DNA of 64,000 nucleotides from Dyella_B sp035503745. Lineage in GTDB: Bacteria > Pseudomonadota > Gammaproteobacteria > Xanthomonadales > Rhodanobacteraceae. Shown one piece after another: positions 19,742 to 27,903 of this stretch; within the stretch, counting starts at the first letter, position 1, and the number at the start of each line of letters is the position of its first letter. The stretch lies in NCBI RefSeq assembly GCF_035503745.1, contig NZ_DATJTC010000047.1, positions 108,176 to 172,175 on the forward strand, given 5' to 3'. The notes beneath the pieces are model-generated. The model ran no database searches. It saw only the letters and a list, made by a program, of their open reading frames with translations, and had not been told where the DNA came from. The position numbers and the translations under genes were made by a program.

Positions 19742-19895
19742 GGATTCACGACGCCCGTTCAGGCGCTCGCCTCACTGAGTGGATAGGGGTCGTGGAACCG
19801 ATGGGACCGCAGTGTGCTGGAATGCCGCGCAGCGCGGCCCGCCAGCCCATGGTGGCCAGTGCGACGACTGCGCTGTCGACAGCCGCCGCTATCCA

Positions 19896-20186
19896 TCAAT
19901 CGTCCCCGCCCTTGGAAAGATCGTCGTCAACTTCCTGGGCGGCCCATTCCAGCGCTTCGCGCTCGGCGCGCTCGCGTTCGGCGCGGTCGATCTCGTCGAT
20001 GGTGGCCTGGTCGATGCGGCGGTCGGCGATTTCGCGCAACGCCAGCACGGTGGGCTTGTCGTTGTCGGGGTTGACCGCCGGGTCGGCACCCTTGGCGAGC
20101 TGGCGGGCACGCTTGGTCGCCATCAGCACCAGTTCGAAACGATTGTCGACCACCTCGAGGCAGTCTTCCACGGTAATGCGGGCCAT
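19896..20186 (-). CDS. rpoZ: DNA-directed RNA polymerase omega subunit
   Basis: A 96-residue omega subunit starting MARITVEDCLEVVDNRFELV, with the conserved ATKRARQL and the KPTVLALREIA helix. It binds the beta' subunit and assists polymerase assembly. AAGGA precedes the ATG. It is followed after about 155 bases by spoT. The C-terminal tail is acidic. Confidence 0.97.
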   Translation of the reverse strand: MARITVEDCLEVVDNRFELVLMATKRARQLAKGADPAVNPDNDKPTVLALREIADRRIDQATIDEIDRAERERAEREALEWAAQEVDDDLSKGGDD

Positions 20187-20385
20187 GGGAAATCCTTGAA
20201 CAATAAAAGACTTTGAGCGGTCTTACAGTTTATCGGGCCGCCACTTGGCTGGCAACGCGATTGACTCTTATCATGTCCGACCGGTCGCCCGCCAGCTCGA
20301 AAGCGCCCGGCGATTGGTGCACAATATAAAACTAGCAAGTACAATTTTAACAAAATCCCCAAATTTTGCAGCGGACCCCCTCTCC

Positions 20386-21255
20386 ATGCCCTCCCTGCCC
20401 CGCCTCGCACTGCGCCGCCTTCTCCCTCTAGCCGCCGTGGCCCTGCTGGCCGGCTGCGCCATCGCCCCGCCGCGTACGGACGATCCGCTGGAGAAATTCA
20501 ACCGCAAGAGCTACGCCTTCAACATGGCGCTGGACAAGCACGTGCTGCGTCCGGTGGCGGTGGGCTATACGAAGGTCACGCCCAAGCCGGTACAGACCAG
20601 CATCAGCAACTTCTTCACTACCATCAAGCTGCCGATCAGCATCGCCAACAACATCATGCAGGGCCGTCCCAGCGATGCGATGACCGACACCGGCCGCTTC
20701 CTGATCAACATGACCGTGGGTGTGGCCGGCTTCTTCGATCCGGCTACGCATATGAAGATCCCGCTGAAGGAAACCGACTTCGGCATCACCCTGGCCCGCT
20801 GGGGCGTGCCCGAAGGCGACTACCTGATGATCCCCCTGCTGGGCCCGTCCACGATGCGCGACGTGTGGCAGTTCCCCGTGGACGGTTACCTGTTCGATCC
20901 GCTCAGCTACTTCGAACGCAATCACAAGTTTCATTGGGGCCAGTACTACATCCCCGAAGTGGTGTACTTCATCCAGATGCGCGCCCAGTTGCTCGATGCC
21001 GACAGCTACCTGCAATCGGCCTACGACCCCTACGCCTTCGTGCGCGACGCCTGGCGCCAGACCCGCCTGAACAAGCTCTACGATGGCAACCCGCCAGCCG
21101 ACGTCATGCTGAAGCTGCAGCAGGGCCAGGGCTCGGGCAATTCGAACGGCAACAATAATTTCGATCCCGCCCAATTGCTGAAAGAACAGCAGCAGTGGGA
21201 GCAGCAGCAGAAACAGAAGAACGGCTCGGGCACGCCGCCGGCTGGCAATCAGTAA
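20386..21255 (+). CDS. mlaA: Phospholipid-binding lipoprotein MlaA (VacJ)
   Basis: A 289-residue outer-membrane lipoprotein. The lipobox is LLAGC (Cys near residue 23), followed by DDPLEKFNRKSYAFN, the MlaA signature. MlaA removes mislocalised phospholipids from the outer leaflet and passes them to MlaC. The tail is Gln/Asn-rich. The ATG at 20386 starts the signal peptide; upstream frame is not signal-like. An AT-rich leader (20320-20370, including AATATAAAAC) is a likely promoter area. The gene converges on mlaFEDCB. Confidence 0.95.
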   Translation: MPSLPRLALRRLLPLAAVALLAGCAIAPPRTDDPLEKFNRKSYAFNMALDKHVLRPVAVGYTKVTPKPVQTSISNFFTTIKLPISIANNIMQGRPSDAMTDTGRFLINMTVGVAGFFDPATHMKIPLKETDFGITLARWGVPEGDYLMIPLLGPSTMRDVWQFPVDGYLFDPLSYFERNHKFHWGQYYIPEVVYFIQMRAQLLDADSYLQSAYDPYAFVRDAWRQTRLNKLYDGNPPADVMLKLQQGQGSGNSNGNNNFDPAQLLKEQQQWEQQQKQKNGSGTPPAGNQ

Positions 21256-21272
21256 GCCACAGCGATTCGAGC

Positions 21273-21299
21273 AAAAAACGGGGCTTGGCCCCGTTTTTT
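21273..21299 (+). terminator. Intrinsic terminator of mlaA
   Basis: Eleven-base-pair stem AAAAAACGGGG / CCCCGTTTTTT with a 5-base loop, 17 bases past the mlaA stop, ending in a T run on the plus strand. The A run on the left arm may let it also stop minus-strand transcripts from mlaB. Confidence 0.85.
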
Positions 21300-21365
21300 G
21301 TTTACCCGGAAAACTCGGCCCTGCGCAGACCTGCTGCCTTTCCTCGCAGGGCGACGGATAAAGGT

Positions 21366-21674
21366 TCAGTGCAGGAACGTCTCCACGCCGCACACCTGCG
21401 CAAGCGCCTGCATGCCTTCCGGCACGTGGGTCACTTTCACCCGCTGCCCACTCTTGTCGGCCTCCGAAAGCGCCGCCAGCACACAGGCCAGGCCGGCGCT
21501 GTCGCAGCATCTAACACCCGACAGATCCAACGTGTGGCGATCGTGCGCGGCAAAAGCCGCACGCATCGCCGCGAGCGCATTCGCTGCCGTGGCGAAGCTC
21601 AGCGTACCGGACACGGAAACCGTGTCCGGTACCTCCGAAGCGACTCGAAACTCGCCAGCCTTACTTGGCGCCAT
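21366..21674 (-). CDS. mlaB: STAS-domain protein MlaB
   Basis: A 102-residue STAS-domain protein, the cytoplasmic regulatory subunit of the MlaFEDB lipid transporter. The STAS core with the conserved Asp-Ser loop (TLDLSGVRCCDSAGLACVL) is visible. Its start overlaps the end of mlaC by 14 bases. It is the last gene of mlaFEDCB. Confidence 0.88.
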   Translation of the reverse strand: MAPSKAGEFRVASEVPDTVSVSGTLSFATAANALAAMRAAFAAHDRHTLDLSGVRCCDSAGLACVLAALSEADKSGQRVKVTHVPEGMQALAQVCGVETFLH

Positions 21675-22344
21675 TGCCTTTGTTTTCCTGTTCCATCTGC
21701 TGCAAGGCCTGGTCGCCCTGCGTCTGCAGGTCTTTGATCAGCTTGTCCAGACCTTCCTTCTTGATCTCGGCATCGACCTGGTTGCGATAGTTGGTGATGT
21801 AGGAAATGCCTTCGATGATCACGTCGTAAGCCTTCCATTGACCGTCGGCGGTCTTGTGGAAGACGTAGTTCACCGCGATCTGCTTCTTGTCGTCGGTGGT
21901 GACCTGGGTCTTGACTACGGTGTACTTGTCGTTGAGCTCACCCTGGAACGGCAGCACCTTCACCGTGCCCTTGGTGTAGTTGAGCAGGCCTTCGGCGTAA
22001 CGGTTGGTGAGCGAGTCGTAGAAGGCCTTGGCGAACTGCGAACGCTGCTCGGGCGTCGCCGCGCGCGCGTGCATGCCCAATACCAGGATCGAGGCCCAGT
22101 CGGTGTCGAAATGCGGCAGGAAGATCTGGTTGATCATCGACACCAGCTTGGTCTTGTTGTTCTGCAACTCGGCCTTGTGGTCGGCAATCTGGGTATCCAG
22201 ATCGTGCGTGATGGTCTGCACCACCTGTTCCGGCGTCGAGGCGTTGGACGCTTGCGCGCTCGATGCATCCTGCGCGAAAGCCGGCACGGCGATCACGACG
22301 CTACCCAGGGCGATGGCGGTGGCAATAGCCAAGTGACGCAACAT
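21661..22344 (-). CDS. mlaC: Periplasmic phospholipid-binding protein MlaC
   Basis: A 227-residue periplasmic lipid shuttle. A Sec signal peptide is predicted to be cut after PAFA (about residue 24). The mature part carries the Ttg2D/MlaC core, with DFDTDWASILVLG-like and VNYVFHKTADGQWKAYDVIIEGIS segments, the latter being the diagnostic C-terminal strand pair. It transfers phospholipid between MlaA and MlaFEDB. Confidence 0.95.
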   Translation of the reverse strand: MLRHLAIATAIALGSVVIAVPAFAQDASSAQASNASTPEQVVQTITHDLDTQIADHKAELQNNKTKLVSMINQIFLPHFDTDWASILVLGMHARAATPEQRSQFAKAFYDSLTNRYAEGLLNYTKGTVKVLPFQGELNDKYTVVKTQVTTDDKKQIAVNYVFHKTADGQWKAYDVIIEGISYITNYRNQVDAEIKKEGLDKLIKDLQTQGDQALQQMEQENKGNGAK

Positions 22345-22367
22345 GGATGACTCCTAGTGGGGCCGGC

Positions 22368-23258
22368 TCAATGCTTGCCGGCCGGGGGGTTATTGGACGA
22401 ACCGTTGTTGTTGGAACCATTGCCACCGGCGTTGTTGCCGCCGCTGGGCGAACCGCTAACCAGAAACTTGCCGATCAGGTCTTCCAACTGCATGGCCGAC
22501 TGCGTCAGCACCAGCTGGTCGCCATCCTTGAGGGAATTGGGCGAGCCGCCGGGTTGGATCGCAACATACTGGCTGCCGATCAAACCACTGGTGAATATGG
22601 CCGCCGAGGAGTCGTCCGGAATCTGGTTGTACTTATTGTCGATGGCCAGGGTCACGCTGGCGTCGAGCTTGGCCGGATCGGCCTTGATCGCCGCCACGGT
22701 GCCGATCGGCACACCCGCCATCTTCACCGGCGCGCCTACCCAGAGTGTACCCACGTTGGTGAATTCGGCACGCACCGAATAGGTGCCGCCGATCGCGTCG
22801 GCCGAGCCGCCGGCGCCCAGGAACTTGCCGAGCATTTCCTCCAGCGGCGCGGAGGACTTGGTCAGGCCGATGCGGCTGCCGTTGGAAATGTAAGTTTTCG
22901 CGCTGCCGAACACCAGGCCGACATATTGGTCGCCCAGCAGGCCGCTGGTGTAGATCGTGGCCACCGAATCGGTGGGAATCTGGTTGAATTTCTTGTCGAT
23001 GGAGAGGGTGACATCGGCGACGTCCTTGCCCGGCTCCAGCGAAATCGACTGCACCTGGCCCACGCGCACGCCCGCCACCTTCACCGGCGCGCGCTCCTTG
23101 AGCGCACCGATGTTGGCAAATTCCGCATCGACCGTGTAGCTCGATCCCTGGTGGCTGTTGGCGATCGAGCTGGTCTGCGTGGCCAGGTATGCCAGCGCGG
23201 TGAACCCGAGCACGATGAACAGGCCGGTGCCGACGGCATAAGATTTTCTCTGGCTCAC
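22368..23258 (-). CDS. mlaD: MlaD with two tandem MCE domains
   Basis: A 296-residue membrane-anchored MCE protein. One N-terminal transmembrane helix (about 9-30) is followed by two similar MCE domains (about 40-145 and 147-250), then a Gly/Asn/Ser-rich tail. Each repeat has the same landmarks: AEF-N-G-L, APVKVAGV/APVKMAGV, NQIPTDS/NQIPDDS and TSGLLGDQYV/TSGLIGSQYV. E. coli MlaD has a single MCE domain. The GTG at 23258 was chosen because GAGGA lies seven bases upstream; the frame otherwise opens at an unlikely TTG. Confidence 0.92.
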   Translation of the reverse strand: MSQRKSYAVGTGLFIVLGFTALAYLATQTSSIANSHQGSSYTVDAEFANIGALKERAPVKVAGVRVGQVQSISLEPGKDVADVTLSIDKKFNQIPTDSVATIYTSGLLGDQYVGLVFGSAKTYISNGSRIGLTKSSAPLEEMLGKFLGAGGSADAIGGTYSVRAEFTNVGTLWVGAPVKMAGVPIGTVAAIKADPAKLDASVTLAIDNKYNQIPDDSSAAIFTSGLIGSQYVAIQPGGSPNSLKDGDQLVLTQSAMQLEDLIGKFLVSGSPSGGNNAGGNGSNNNGSSNNPPAGKH

Positions 23259-23309
23259 GGCAAAGTCCTCAAAAGAAAGCAATTAGTCATGACGGTCCAC
23301 ATCGGCTCG

Positions 23310-24083
23310 TTACATCAGGAACGCGGTCAGCACGAAATCCAGCGCCAGGATCGCGATGGACGAAGCCACCACGGTGCGCGTGGTGGCATAGGCCACGCCT
23401 TCGCTGGTCGGCGGCGTGGTGTAGCCCTGGAACACGGCGATCAGCGAGACCACCGCGCCGAAGGCCACGCTCTTCCACACGATGCCGTTGATGATGTCTT
23501 GCCACACGTCGACGTTAGCGGTCATGTTCGACCAGAAGGTGCCGTTATCCACGCCCAGCCAGCTCACGCCGACCAGGTGGCCGCCGAAAATGGCCATCGC
23601 GCAGAACACGCAGCACAACAGCGGCATGGCGATCAGCCCGGCCAGGAAGCGTGGCGCGATCACGTAGGCGATCGGATCGACCGCCATCATTTCCATCGCG
23701 GCGATCTGGTCGGTAGCGCGCATCAGGCCGATTTCGGCGGTAACCGAGGTGCCCGCGCGGCCCGCGAACAGCAGTGCCGTCACCACCGGCCCCAGCTCGC
23801 GATAAACCGCCAGCGCCACCACCGAACCGGTTGCCGACGTGCCGCCGAAAATGGCCAGCACGTGATAAAGCTGCAAACCCAGCACCATGCCCACGAACAG
23901 GCCGCAGGTCACGGTGATGGTGAGGCTCATCGCACCCACGAACCACAGCTGGCGGACCGTCTCGCGCACATGGCGCATGCTGCGCGGAACCGCGTACAGG
24001 ATGCGCAGCAGGAACTCGCCGCAATAGCCGATCTGCGCCAGCGATTGCACCAGGACATTGTTGTATTGCATCCGCGCGCTCAT
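23310..24083 (-). CDS. mlaE: ABC transporter permease MlaE
   Basis: A 257-residue integral membrane permease of the MlaE family with about five transmembrane helices. An amphipathic N-terminal helix precedes GLFVGMVLGLQLY, and the conserved glutamate-containing cytoplasmic segment AEIGLMRATDQIAAMEMM is present. It forms the transmembrane core of MlaFEDB. The start at 24083 overlaps the mlaF stop by 4 bases (ATGA). Confidence 0.95.
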   Translation of the reverse strand: MSARMQYNNVLVQSLAQIGYCGEFLLRILYAVPRSMRHVRETVRQLWFVGAMSLTITVTCGLFVGMVLGLQLYHVLAIFGGTSATGSVVALAVYRELGPVVTALLFAGRAGTSVTAEIGLMRATDQIAAMEMMAVDPIAYVIAPRFLAGLIAMPLLCCVFCAMAIFGGHLVGVSWLGVDNGTFWSNMTANVDVWQDIINGIVWKSVAFGAVVSLIAVFQGYTTPPTSEGVAYATTRTVVASSIAILALDFVLTAFLM

Positions 24084-24916
24084 GCCGCACCTTCCTTGAA
24101 GCCCAACGCGGTCGCGTAATCGTCCGCCGGATACTGGAACGGCACCGGACCGTCGGCGTCGCCGCCGAAGAACTGGCGCGTCCACGGCGAGCCGTTGTCG
24201 GCGATGGTCTGCGGGTTGCCCTGCGCCACCACCTTGCCGTTGGCAATCAGATAAATGTGGTCGGCCACCTGCTTGATCGCCTCCAGCTCGTGCGCCACCA
24301 GCACGCTGGTGATGCCGAGTGTTTCGTTGAGCGTACGGATCAGCTTCAGCACCTGGTTCAGCGCGATAGGATCCAGGCCCACGAACGGTTCGTCGTACAG
24401 GATCAGCATCGGATCGAACACGATCGCCCGCGCCAGGGCCACGCGCCGCGCCATGCCGCCGGAAAGCTCGGCGGGCGTCAGCGAGGCGGCGCCGCGCAAG
24501 CCCACCGCCTGCAGCTTGGTCAGTACGATGTTGCGGATAAGCACTTCCGGCAAGCGGGTGTGCTGGCGCAGCGGGAAAGCCACGTTTTCGAACACGTCGA
24601 AATCGGTCAGCAGGGCCGAATTCTGGAACAGGTAGCCAATGCGTTCGCGCAGCTCAAACAGTTGGTCGCGCGAGAGCTTGGGCACGTTCAGGCCATCCAC
24701 CTCCACCGTGCCCCGGTCACCGCGCATCTGGCCGGTGATGTGCTTGAGCAGGGTGGTTTTGCCGGTGCCGCTGGGGCCCATGATCGCGGTGACCTTGCCG
24801 CGCGGGATGTCCAGGTCCAGGGCGTCGAACACGGTCTTGCCATTGAGCACCGTGGTAAGGCCACGGATGCGCACCAGGGTGCGATCGTCTGGCTTGGCGT
24901 TGACGGGATCGATCAT
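24080..24916 (-). CDS. mlaF: ABC transporter ATP-binding protein MlaF
   Basis: A 278-residue ABC ATPase and first gene of mlaFEDCB. Walker A GPSGTGKTT, Q-loop FQNSALL, signature LSGGMARR, Walker B LILYDEPFVGLD and the switch His in LVAHELEA are all intact. It drives phospholipid movement through MlaE/MlaD in the inner membrane. The promoter should lie in 24917-24998, an AT-richer gap before gmk. Confidence 0.95.
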   Translation of the reverse strand: MIDPVNAKPDDRTLVRIRGLTTVLNGKTVFDALDLDIPRGKVTAIMGPSGTGKTTLLKHITGQMRGDRGTVEVDGLNVPKLSRDQLFELRERIGYLFQNSALLTDFDVFENVAFPLRQHTRLPEVLIRNIVLTKLQAVGLRGAASLTPAELSGGMARRVALARAIVFDPMLILYDEPFVGLDPIALNQVLKLIRTLNETLGITSVLVAHELEAIKQVADHIYLIANGKVVAQGNPQTIADNGSPWTRQFFGGDADGPVPFQYPADDYATALGFKEGAA

Positions 24917-24998
24917 GGGCAGGGGGAAAGGACCAAAGTGGTGAAGTTAACCCAAGTGGGCACGTAATGCTATACGCACCAGTCTAGTAATAGACCAG

Positions 24999-25646
24999 TC
25001 AGGCGTCCGACAACAGCTCGGCGATCAAGGCCTCGTGCCGCCGGCACTGCAGCGCCGACCGCTGGCGGACCGCCCGCACGATGGCCTGGAGCCCATCCAA
25101 CGCGTCCTCGAAGCGATCGTTGACGATGATGTAGTCGAACGCGTGCGCGTGCGCGATCTCGCCGCGCGAATTGCGCAGGCGCCGCTCGATCACTTCCGCA
25201 CTGTCCGATCCTCGACCGCGCAGCCGGCGCTCCAGTTCCGCGCGGGACGGCGGCAGGATAAAGACACTGACACAGTCGGGCATGGTCTGGCGGACCTGCG
25301 CCGCGCCCTGCCAGTCGATTTCCAGCAGCACATCGCGCCCTTGCCGCAGCAGCTCGTGCACGGTCGTGCGCGAGGTGCCGTAGAAGTTGCCGTGCACTTG
25401 GGCGTGCTCGAGAAAGATACCCTCGGCCACTTCGCGCTCGAAATCGGCGCGCTCGACAAAGTAATAGTGCCGCCCGTATTGCTCGCCCGGCCGCGGCGGA
25501 CGGGTGGTATGGGAGATCGACAGCGAAATGCCCGGCTCGCGCTCCAGCAGCGCGTTGACCAGCGTGGATTTGCCCGCGCCGGAGGGCGCGGCCACGATAA
25601 ACAGCGTGCCTGCGGTCACATCCGTGTCTGGCGTATGCGCGCTCAT
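24999..25646 (-). CDS. gmk: Guanylate kinase
   Basis: A 215-residue kinase phosphorylating GMP to GDP. P-loop APSGAGKST (about 20-28), GMP-binding SISHTTRPPRPGE and the YYFVERADFE segment are present, and the lid region contains RRLRGRGSDS. It overlaps the yicC stop by 4 bases and is read in the same direction. In many relatives gmk is directly followed by rpoZ and spoT; here the mla cluster lies between. Confidence 0.96.
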   Translation of the reverse strand: MSAHTPDTDVTAGTLFIVAAPSGAGKSTLVNALLEREPGISLSISHTTRPPRPGEQYGRHYYFVERADFEREVAEGIFLEHAQVHGNFYGTSRTTVHELLRQGRDVLLEIDWQGAAQVRQTMPDCVSVFILPPSRAELERRLRGRGSDSAEVIERRLRNSRGEIAHAHAFDYIIVNDRFEDALDGLQAIVRAVRQRSALQCRRHEALIAELLSDA

Positions 25647-26500
25647 TCGATGTTCTGCACCTGTTCGCGCATCTGCTCGATCAGCACTTTCAGCTCCACC
25701 GCCGCATTGGTGCTGCGCGCGTCGACCGATTTGGAGCCGAGCGTGTTGGCCTCGCGGTTGAATTCCTGCATCAGAAAATCGAGGCGGCGCCCGACGGGCT
25801 CTTTCAGGCCGAGCACGCGGCGCGTCTCGGTGATGTGCGTGCTGAGCCGGTCCAGCTCCTCGTCCACATCCGAGCGGGTGACCTGCAGTACCAGTTCCTG
25901 CTCCAGGCGCCCCGGATCGGCCGGCTGCTTGAGATCGGCCAGGCGCGTTTCCAGGCGCGTGCGCAAGGCCACGCGGATCTCGGGCATCCAGCCGCGCACG
26001 TCCATGACGATGCGCTCGATGCTGTCCAGGCGCTCATGCAGGATCTGGCCGAGCTTGGCGCCCTCGCGCTCGCGCGTGGCGGCCAGCGCATCCAGGGCGC
26101 GATCGAGTACGCCGAGCAACGCCGCCTGCTGGGCGTCCTGATCCACCTGCGCGTGCTGCAGCACGCCGGGGAAACGCAGCAGTTCGGTGAACTCGATCCG
26201 CATGTCCTGAAAGTGGCCGCGCAGCTCGCCCGCCAACTCGGCCAGGCGCCCGACCATGGCCTGCTCCACCTGCAGCGACTCGCCGCGCGATTCGCCGCGG
26301 CGCACGGTCACATCGACCTTGCCGCGCGACAGCCGCATGGCGATGCGCTCGCGCAGGGAAGACTCCAGGCCGCGCAGGTCTTCGGGCAGGCGCGGGCTCA
26401 GTTCCAGGTAGCGATGATTGACCGTGCGCAATTCGCAAGTCAGCACCCCGGCGGGGGTAACGGCCTCGGCGGAGGCGTAGGCAGTCATGCTGCGAATCAT
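25643..26500 (-). CDS. yicC: YicC family endoribonuclease
   Basis: A 285-residue YicC-family protein beginning MIRSMTAYASAEA, with the conserved NHRYLELSPRLPEDLR and the C-terminal DUF1732 segment ending RSTNAAVELKVLIEQMREQVQNIE. YicC proteins are endoribonucleases linked to small-RNA turnover and stationary-phase fitness. The start at 26500 is fixed by the family N terminus. It is divergent from rph across a 70-base promoter region. Confidence 0.93.
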   Translation of the reverse strand: MIRSMTAYASAEAVTPAGVLTCELRTVNHRYLELSPRLPEDLRGLESSLRERIAMRLSRGKVDVTVRRGESRGESLQVEQAMVGRLAELAGELRGHFQDMRIEFTELLRFPGVLQHAQVDQDAQQAALLGVLDRALDALAATREREGAKLGQILHERLDSIERIVMDVRGWMPEIRVALRTRLETRLADLKQPADPGRLEQELVLQVTRSDVDEELDRLSTHITETRRVLGLKEPVGRRLDFLMQEFNREANTLGSKSVDARSTNAAVELKVLIEQMREQVQNIE

Positions 26501-26570
26501 CGAACCGGTCCCAAAGCAGTGCGGAAAGTGGCAAATGGTAAACTGTCCTGCCATCACTTGCCCAACGCCT

Positions 26571-27299
26571 ATGTCCACCGTCTCCCGCCCCAGTGGCCGC
26601 GCCAGTGATCAATTGCGCAACATCACCATCGAACGCCATTACACCCGGCACGCCGAAGGCTCGGTGCTGATCGCCTTCGGCGACACCCGCGTGCTATGCA
26701 CCGCCAGCGTCGAGGACCGCCTGCCGCCATGGCTGCGCGGCAAGGGCGAAGGCTGGGTGACGGCCGAATACGGCATGCTCCCGCGCGCCACGTCCAGCCG
26801 CACGCAGCGCGAGGCCACGCGCGGCAGCCAGGGCGGGCGCACCATGGAAATCCAGCGGCTGATCGGCCGCAGCCTGCGCGCCTGCGTGGACCGCCAGGCC
26901 CTGGGCGAGCGCGTCATCACCCTGGACTGCGACGTGCTGCAAGCCGACGGCGGCACCCGCACGGCGGCCATCACCGGCGCCTACGTCGCACTGGTGGACG
27001 CGGTAAACCTGTTGATGAAACGCGAAAACCTGCGCCGCAACCCCATCGTCGGCGCGGTGGCGGCCGTCTCGGTCGGCGTCTACCAGGGCATGCCGGTACT
27101 GGACCTGGATTACGCCGAGGACGCCCATTGCGACACCGACATGAATGTGGTGATGAACGACGGCGGCGGCTTCATCGAAGTGCAGGGCACGGCCGAAGGC
27201 CATGCGTTCCGCCGCGATGAAATGGACGCCATGCTGGGCCTGGCCGAAAAAGGCATCGCCGAACTGATCGGCCTGCAGCGCTCGGCGCTGGGCATCTGA
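26571..27299 (+). CDS. rph: Ribonuclease PH
   Basis: A 242-residue phosphorolytic exoribonuclease that trims tRNA 3' ends. It starts MSTVSRPSGRASDQLRNITIERHYTRHAEGS. The phosphate-binding and catalytic region RTMEIQRLIGRSLRACVD, DCDVLQADGGTRTAAITGA and DLDYAEDAHCDTDMNVVM are conserved. The upstream in-frame stretch reads antisense through yicC's start and was excluded. First gene of rph-rdgB-hemW. Confidence 0.96.
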   Translation: MSTVSRPSGRASDQLRNITIERHYTRHAEGSVLIAFGDTRVLCTASVEDRLPPWLRGKGEGWVTAEYGMLPRATSSRTQREATRGSQGGRTMEIQRLIGRSLRACVDRQALGERVITLDCDVLQADGGTRTAAITGAYVALVDAVNLLMKRENLRRNPIVGAVAAVSVGVYQGMPVLDLDYAEDAHCDTDMNVVMNDGGGFIEVQGTAEGHAFRRDEMDAMLGLAEKGIAELIGLQRSALGI

Positions 27300-27300
27300 C

Positions 27301-27900
27301 ATGCAACGCATCGTGCTGGCCAGCAGCAACCGCGGCAAGCTGGCCGAATTCAACGCCCTGCTCGCCGGCAGCCGCTTCGAGGTGCTGCCGCAGGCGGAAC
27401 TGGGCGTAGCCGATGCCGAGGAAACCGGCCTCAGCTTCGTCGAAAACGCCTTGCTGAAAGCGCGCCACGCCTCCAGCGTCACCGGGTTGCCGGCGCTGGC
27501 CGACGACTCGGGCCTGTGCGTACCGCACCTGCGCGGCGCGCCGGGTCTTTATTCGGCGCGCTACAGCGGCGGCCACGGCGACAGCGCCGCCAACAACGCC
27601 AAGCTGCTGCGCGAACTCGATGGCGTGCCGGCCGAACAGCGCGGCGCGTTTTTCATCTGCGTCCTCGCCCTGCTGTGGCACGCCGACGATCCCGCCCCGC
27701 TGATCGCCGAAGGCCGCTGGCACGGCCGCGTGCTCCAAGCCCCACGCGGCACGCAGGGCTTCGGCTACGACCCCTTGTTCCTGCCGCACCAGCAAACGCT
27801 CAGCGCAGCCGAACTGGAGCCGGGCGTAAAGAATCGCCTCAGCCATCGCGGCCAGGCCATGGCGCAATTGCATGCGCGCATTACCCAGCTGCACGCCTGA
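27301..27900 (+). CDS. rdgB: Non-canonical purine NTP pyrophosphatase (RdgB/HAM1)
   Basis: A 199-residue house-cleaning enzyme hydrolysing dITP/XTP. It shows the N-terminal LASSNRGKLAEFNALL, FVENALLKARHAS, LADDSGLCV (metal site) and GFGYDPLFLP, all characteristic. The start lies one base after the rph stop, so the genes are co-transcribed. Confidence 0.96.
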   Translation: MQRIVLASSNRGKLAEFNALLAGSRFEVLPQAELGVADAEETGLSFVENALLKARHASSVTGLPALADDSGLCVPHLRGAPGLYSARYSGGHGDSAANNAKLLRELDGVPAEQRGAFFICVLALLWHADDPAPLIAEGRWHGRVLQAPRGTQGFGYDPLFLPHQQTLSAAELEPGVKNRLSHRGQAMAQLHARITQLHA

Positions 27901-27903
27901 TAC

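Noticed and set aside
18239..19786. Plus-strand frame of about 515 codons opposite spoT
   Set aside because: Same pattern of a mirror frame across a highly conserved gene; no independent evidence.
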